Part shown: positions 62,052-64,000 of the stretch, in pieces
How positions within the stretch are numbered: the first letter of the stretch is position 1
Layout: the number at the start of each line of letters is the position of its first letter
DNA from: Luteimicrobium xylanilyticum
GTDB taxonomy: Bacteria; Actinomycetota; Actinomycetes; Actinomycetales; Cellulomonadaceae
Length of the DNA: 64,000 bases
Assembly: GCF_009429125.1 (NCBI RefSeq)
Contig: NZ_CP045529.1
Span: 2,232,001-2,296,000 of the forward strand
Direction of reading: 5' to 3'
Notes under the pieces: model-generated
Told to the model about the DNA's origin: nothing
Database searches by the model: none
The model's input: only the letters and a program-made list of their open reading frames with translations
Position numbers and translations under genes: made by a program

Positions 62052-62680
62052 GTGCCCGACGTCCTCGAAACGATCCGCCGCGACGCCCGCGCCACGATGG
62101 ACGCCCACGGCCTGACGGGCTGGAAGCTCGTCTTCGACTCGGCCGTCCGCCGAGCCGGCGTCACGCGCTTCGACCGCAAGGTCATCAGCCTGTCGGGGCC
62201 TCTCATGCGGAAGTACGCGGAGGCGGGCGCCCACGACCAGGTTCATGACACGGTCCTCCACGAGATCGCCCACGCGCTCGCGGGGGGCCCCGGCACGGCC
62301 ACGACGCGACCTGGCGGGCCATCGCCCGCAGGATCGGCGCGTCCGGACTGCGCACGGTCGCACCGGACGCCCCCACGATCGAGACCGACTGGATCGGGAC
62401 CTGCCCGGCCGGCCACACGCTCAGACGCCACCGCAGGCCTGCCGGCATCCGGTCCTGCGCCCGGTGCACCCGGGTGTTCGACGACCGGTTCCTGCTCACC
62501 TGGACCTACCGGGGCATGCGGCTCGCCGCCGTCGGGACGCGCGTGCGGGTCACGGCACCGGGCCGCTGGAACGGCGCCGTCGGGACCGTGCGGCGCGTCG
62601 CCCACACCCGATACCACCTATCCGTTCCCGGCGCGGGCCGCACGCTGACCGTGCGTTTCGAGCAGACCGAACCGGTCTGA
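62052..62680 (+). pseudogene. SprT-like protein, frameshifted paralogue of the gene at 44380
   Basis: GTG 62052 follows TACGGT by six bases. The first 77 residues match the protein at 44380-45006 almost throughout, including HEIAH of the zinc site. At 62282-62287 a run of six G puts the remainder out of frame; one base more in the run (or two fewer) restores HGHDATWRAIARRIG, the zinc ribbon CPAGHTL...CARC and the ending TVRFEQTEPV at 62680. As sequenced the product loses its third histidine context and C-terminus. A sequencing error in the G run is possible. Confidence 0.75.
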
Positions 62681-62776
62681 CGGCGGGGACGGTAGCCTCC
62701 TCCCCGGGGGGGCGGATCCTCCTGCGCGCGTCGCCCCGCGACGCCCTTCACCACCGTGCCAGCCGGAGAGGACCAC

Positions 62777-63217
62777 GTGCTTACCATCGCCAAGGCCGGA
62801 GTATCCCTGCTCACCGCCGCATGTCTCGCCGTCGGGTTCACCGCGTGCTCGTCCGACGACGACGGCGGCGCCTCCCACTCGGCCTCCGCGAACGCGCAGC
62901 ACGAGGCGCTCGAGAAGTACGCCGACAAGGAGCGCACCGCGCTCGCCGCGCACGACGAGTTCAAGGACACCTACTCCTCCATCAAGGTCGCGGTGGCCGA
63001 TCCGGGGACCGTCGAGTTCACCTACACCTACGCGCAGCAGCTCGACGCGGCGAAGGTGGCGAGCTACCTCGACGGCAAGGTGGCGACCTTCCAGTCCACC
63101 TTCGACGACGACGTCGCCCCCGCCATGGAGGCGACCGGCGTGAAGACGGGCCGCAAGATGGTCTACACGTACCTGAACGCGGACGGCACCCAGATCTGGA
63201 CGCACTCGTTCGAGTAG
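62777..63217 (+). CDS. Lipoprotein with a DUF4854-like domain
   Basis: 146 residues from GTG 62777 after GAGAGGA. The N-terminus is a lipoprotein-type signal (AGVSLLTAACLAVGFTACSS) with C at about 24, although Phe at -3 is unusual for a lipobox. After a Ser/Asp linker the mature part has HDEFKDTYSSIKVAVADPGT and EFTYTYAQQLDAAKV, the pattern of DUF4854 proteins of unknown function on the cell surface. Confidence 0.75.
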   Translation: MLTIAKAGVSLLTAACLAVGFTACSSDDDGGASHSASANAQHEALEKYADKERTALAAHDEFKDTYSSIKVAVADPGTVEFTYTYAQQLDAAKVASYLDGKVATFQSTFDDDVAPAMEATGVKTGRKMVYTYLNADGTQIWTHSFE

Positions 63218-63281
63218 CCTCCGGGCCCGGTGCCGCTGCGACCGCCGGAATATCCGACGACCGCGCGGCAGTTCCCCGGAC

Positions 63282-64000
63282 GTGACCAAGAAGATCGGCT
63301 TCCTCTCGTTCGGCCACTGGACGCCGCACCCCACGTCGGCGACCCAGACGGCGTCGGACGCCCTCCTGCAGAGCATCGACCTCGCGGTCGCGGCCGAGGA
63401 GCTCGGCGCCGACGGCGCCTACTTCCGCGTGCACCACTTCGCGCGCCAGCTCGGCTCGCCGTTCCCGCTGCTCGCCGCGGTGGGCGCCAGGACGAGCCGG
63501 ATCGAGATCGGCACGGGCGTGATCGACATGCGGTACGCGAACCCGCTGGCCTTCGCGGAGGACGCGGGCGCCGCTGACCTCATCGCGGGCGGCCGGCTCC
63601 AGCTCGGCATCTCGCGCGGGTCACCCGAGCAGGTCGTCGACGGCTGGCGGTACTTCGGCTTCGAGCCCGACGACGGCGAGAGCCAGGCCGACATGGCGCG
63701 TCGCCACACGCTCGTCGCGCTCCAGGCGATCGAGGGCGAGCAGTTCGCGCAGCCGAACCCGCGGCCGATGTTCCCCAACCCCCCGGGCCTCCTGCGGATC
63801 GAGCCGTACTCGGAGGGCCTGCGTGAGCGGATCTGGTGGGGTGCCGGCTCCGACGCGACGGCGCGCTGGGCGGCGAGCGAAGGCATGAACCTCATGTCGT
63901 CGACGCTCAAGGACGACGAGTCCGGCGAGCCGTTCCACGTCCAGCAGCGCAAGCAGATCGAGGCGTTCCGCGAGGAGTGGGCCACCCACGACCACGGCTT
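63282..64000 (+). CDS. LLM-class flavin-dependent oxidoreductase, N-terminal part (runs off the window)
   Basis: From GTG 63282 the frame is open to the window end (239 codons). Luciferase-like monooxygenase features: KKIGFLSFGHW at the start, the RVHHFARQLGSPFPLLAAV segment that lines the flavin site, IEIGTGVIDMRYANPL, and GGRLQLGISRGSPEQV. Members oxidise small molecules with reduced FMN. The C-terminus is outside the window, so length and specificity cannot be judged. Confidence 0.85.
   Translation, partial: MTKKIGFLSFGHWTPHPTSATQTASDALLQSIDLAVAAEELGADGAYFRVHHFARQLGSPFPLLAAVGARTSRIEIGTGVIDMRYANPLAFAEDAGAADLIAGGRLQLGISRGSPEQVVDGWRYFGFEPDDGESQADMARRHTLVALQAIEGEQFAQPNPRPMFPNPPGLLRIEPYSEGLRERIWWGAGSDATARWAASEGMNLMSSTLKDDESGEPFHVQQRKQIEAFREEWATHDHG

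Noticed and set aside
61995-62363. Upstream extension of the small minus-strand gene at 61749
   Set aside because: It is antisense to the SprT-like pseudogene and has shadow-type composition.
1-64000. tRNA, rRNA, CRISPR arrays and riboswitches
   Set aside because: I saw no cloverleaf-like or regularly repeated spacers and no cobalamin riboswitch before metH, where the gap is too short.

Overview
The window is high-GC, densely packed DNA with many GTG starts and with promoters of the TANNNT-six/seven bases-RTG type that leave no 5' leader. Together with the protein families present (DUF6318 lipoprotein, TIGR02677-02680 cluster, pRiA4b-like and MmyB-like proteins) this points to an actinobacterial chromosome, probably Micrococcales (Cellulomonas or Promicromonosporaceae-like); genus is inference only.

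Layout. 1-1.8 kb: a secreted protein cut by the window edge and a DUF6318-type lipoprotein gene split by a 955-bp IS5-family insertion sequence. 2.0-4.1 kb: a polymorphic toxin (Hint domain plus RNase A-like C-terminus) with its CdiI-type immunity gene. 4.2-7.8 kb: cobalamin-dependent methionine synthase metH, the only clear core-metabolic gene. From 7.8 to about 58 kb the window is essentially a defence and genetic-conflict island: a DprA-like/phosphoribosyltransferase pair; then, on the minus strand from 28.8 down to 9.6 kb, one tightly overlapping operon encoding a DUF1998 helicase, a SNF2 helicase, a large N6-adenine methyltransferase, a second copy of that enzyme's C-terminal domain, an OLD/RecF-like ATPase (interrupted by a second copy of the same IS), a Toprim-like partner, McrB and McrC. 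On the plus strand follow a RelE-UvrD fusion helicase, a RapA/SNF2 helicase and a HelD-like helicase (29.0-36.9 kb), two unrecognised genes, an AbiE-like HTH/nucleotidyltransferase pair, an HNH nuclease, a secreted protein, a pRiA4b-like protein, a SprT-like protein, a Fic protein with a large palindromic operator, a complete type II Wadjet operon (JetD-C-B-A on the minus strand, 46.4-54.9 kb), a RelE/Phd toxin-antitoxin pair and another SNF2 helicase. From 58 kb on the content is ordinary: a coiled-coil SHOCT protein, an L7/L12-like membrane protein, an XRE regulator divergent from a short-chain dehydrogenase, a frameshifted SprT paralogue, a lipoprotein and the start of an LLM flavin monooxygenase.

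The most striking signal is a run of 15 G (minus strand, 17542-17556) inside the methyltransferase gene. In the sequenced state translation stops immediately after the run; 16 or 13 G would fuse the enzyme to its C-terminal recognition-like domain, which lies intact downstream. This is the signature of phase-variable restriction/phage defence, as known for PglX of Streptomyces. The downstream gene is a diverged second copy of the same domain, and the IS in the ATPase gene can be removed on paper to give back a perfect reading frame, so the operon looks like a composite DISARM-like/OLD-like/McrBC locus that is switchable and currently damaged.
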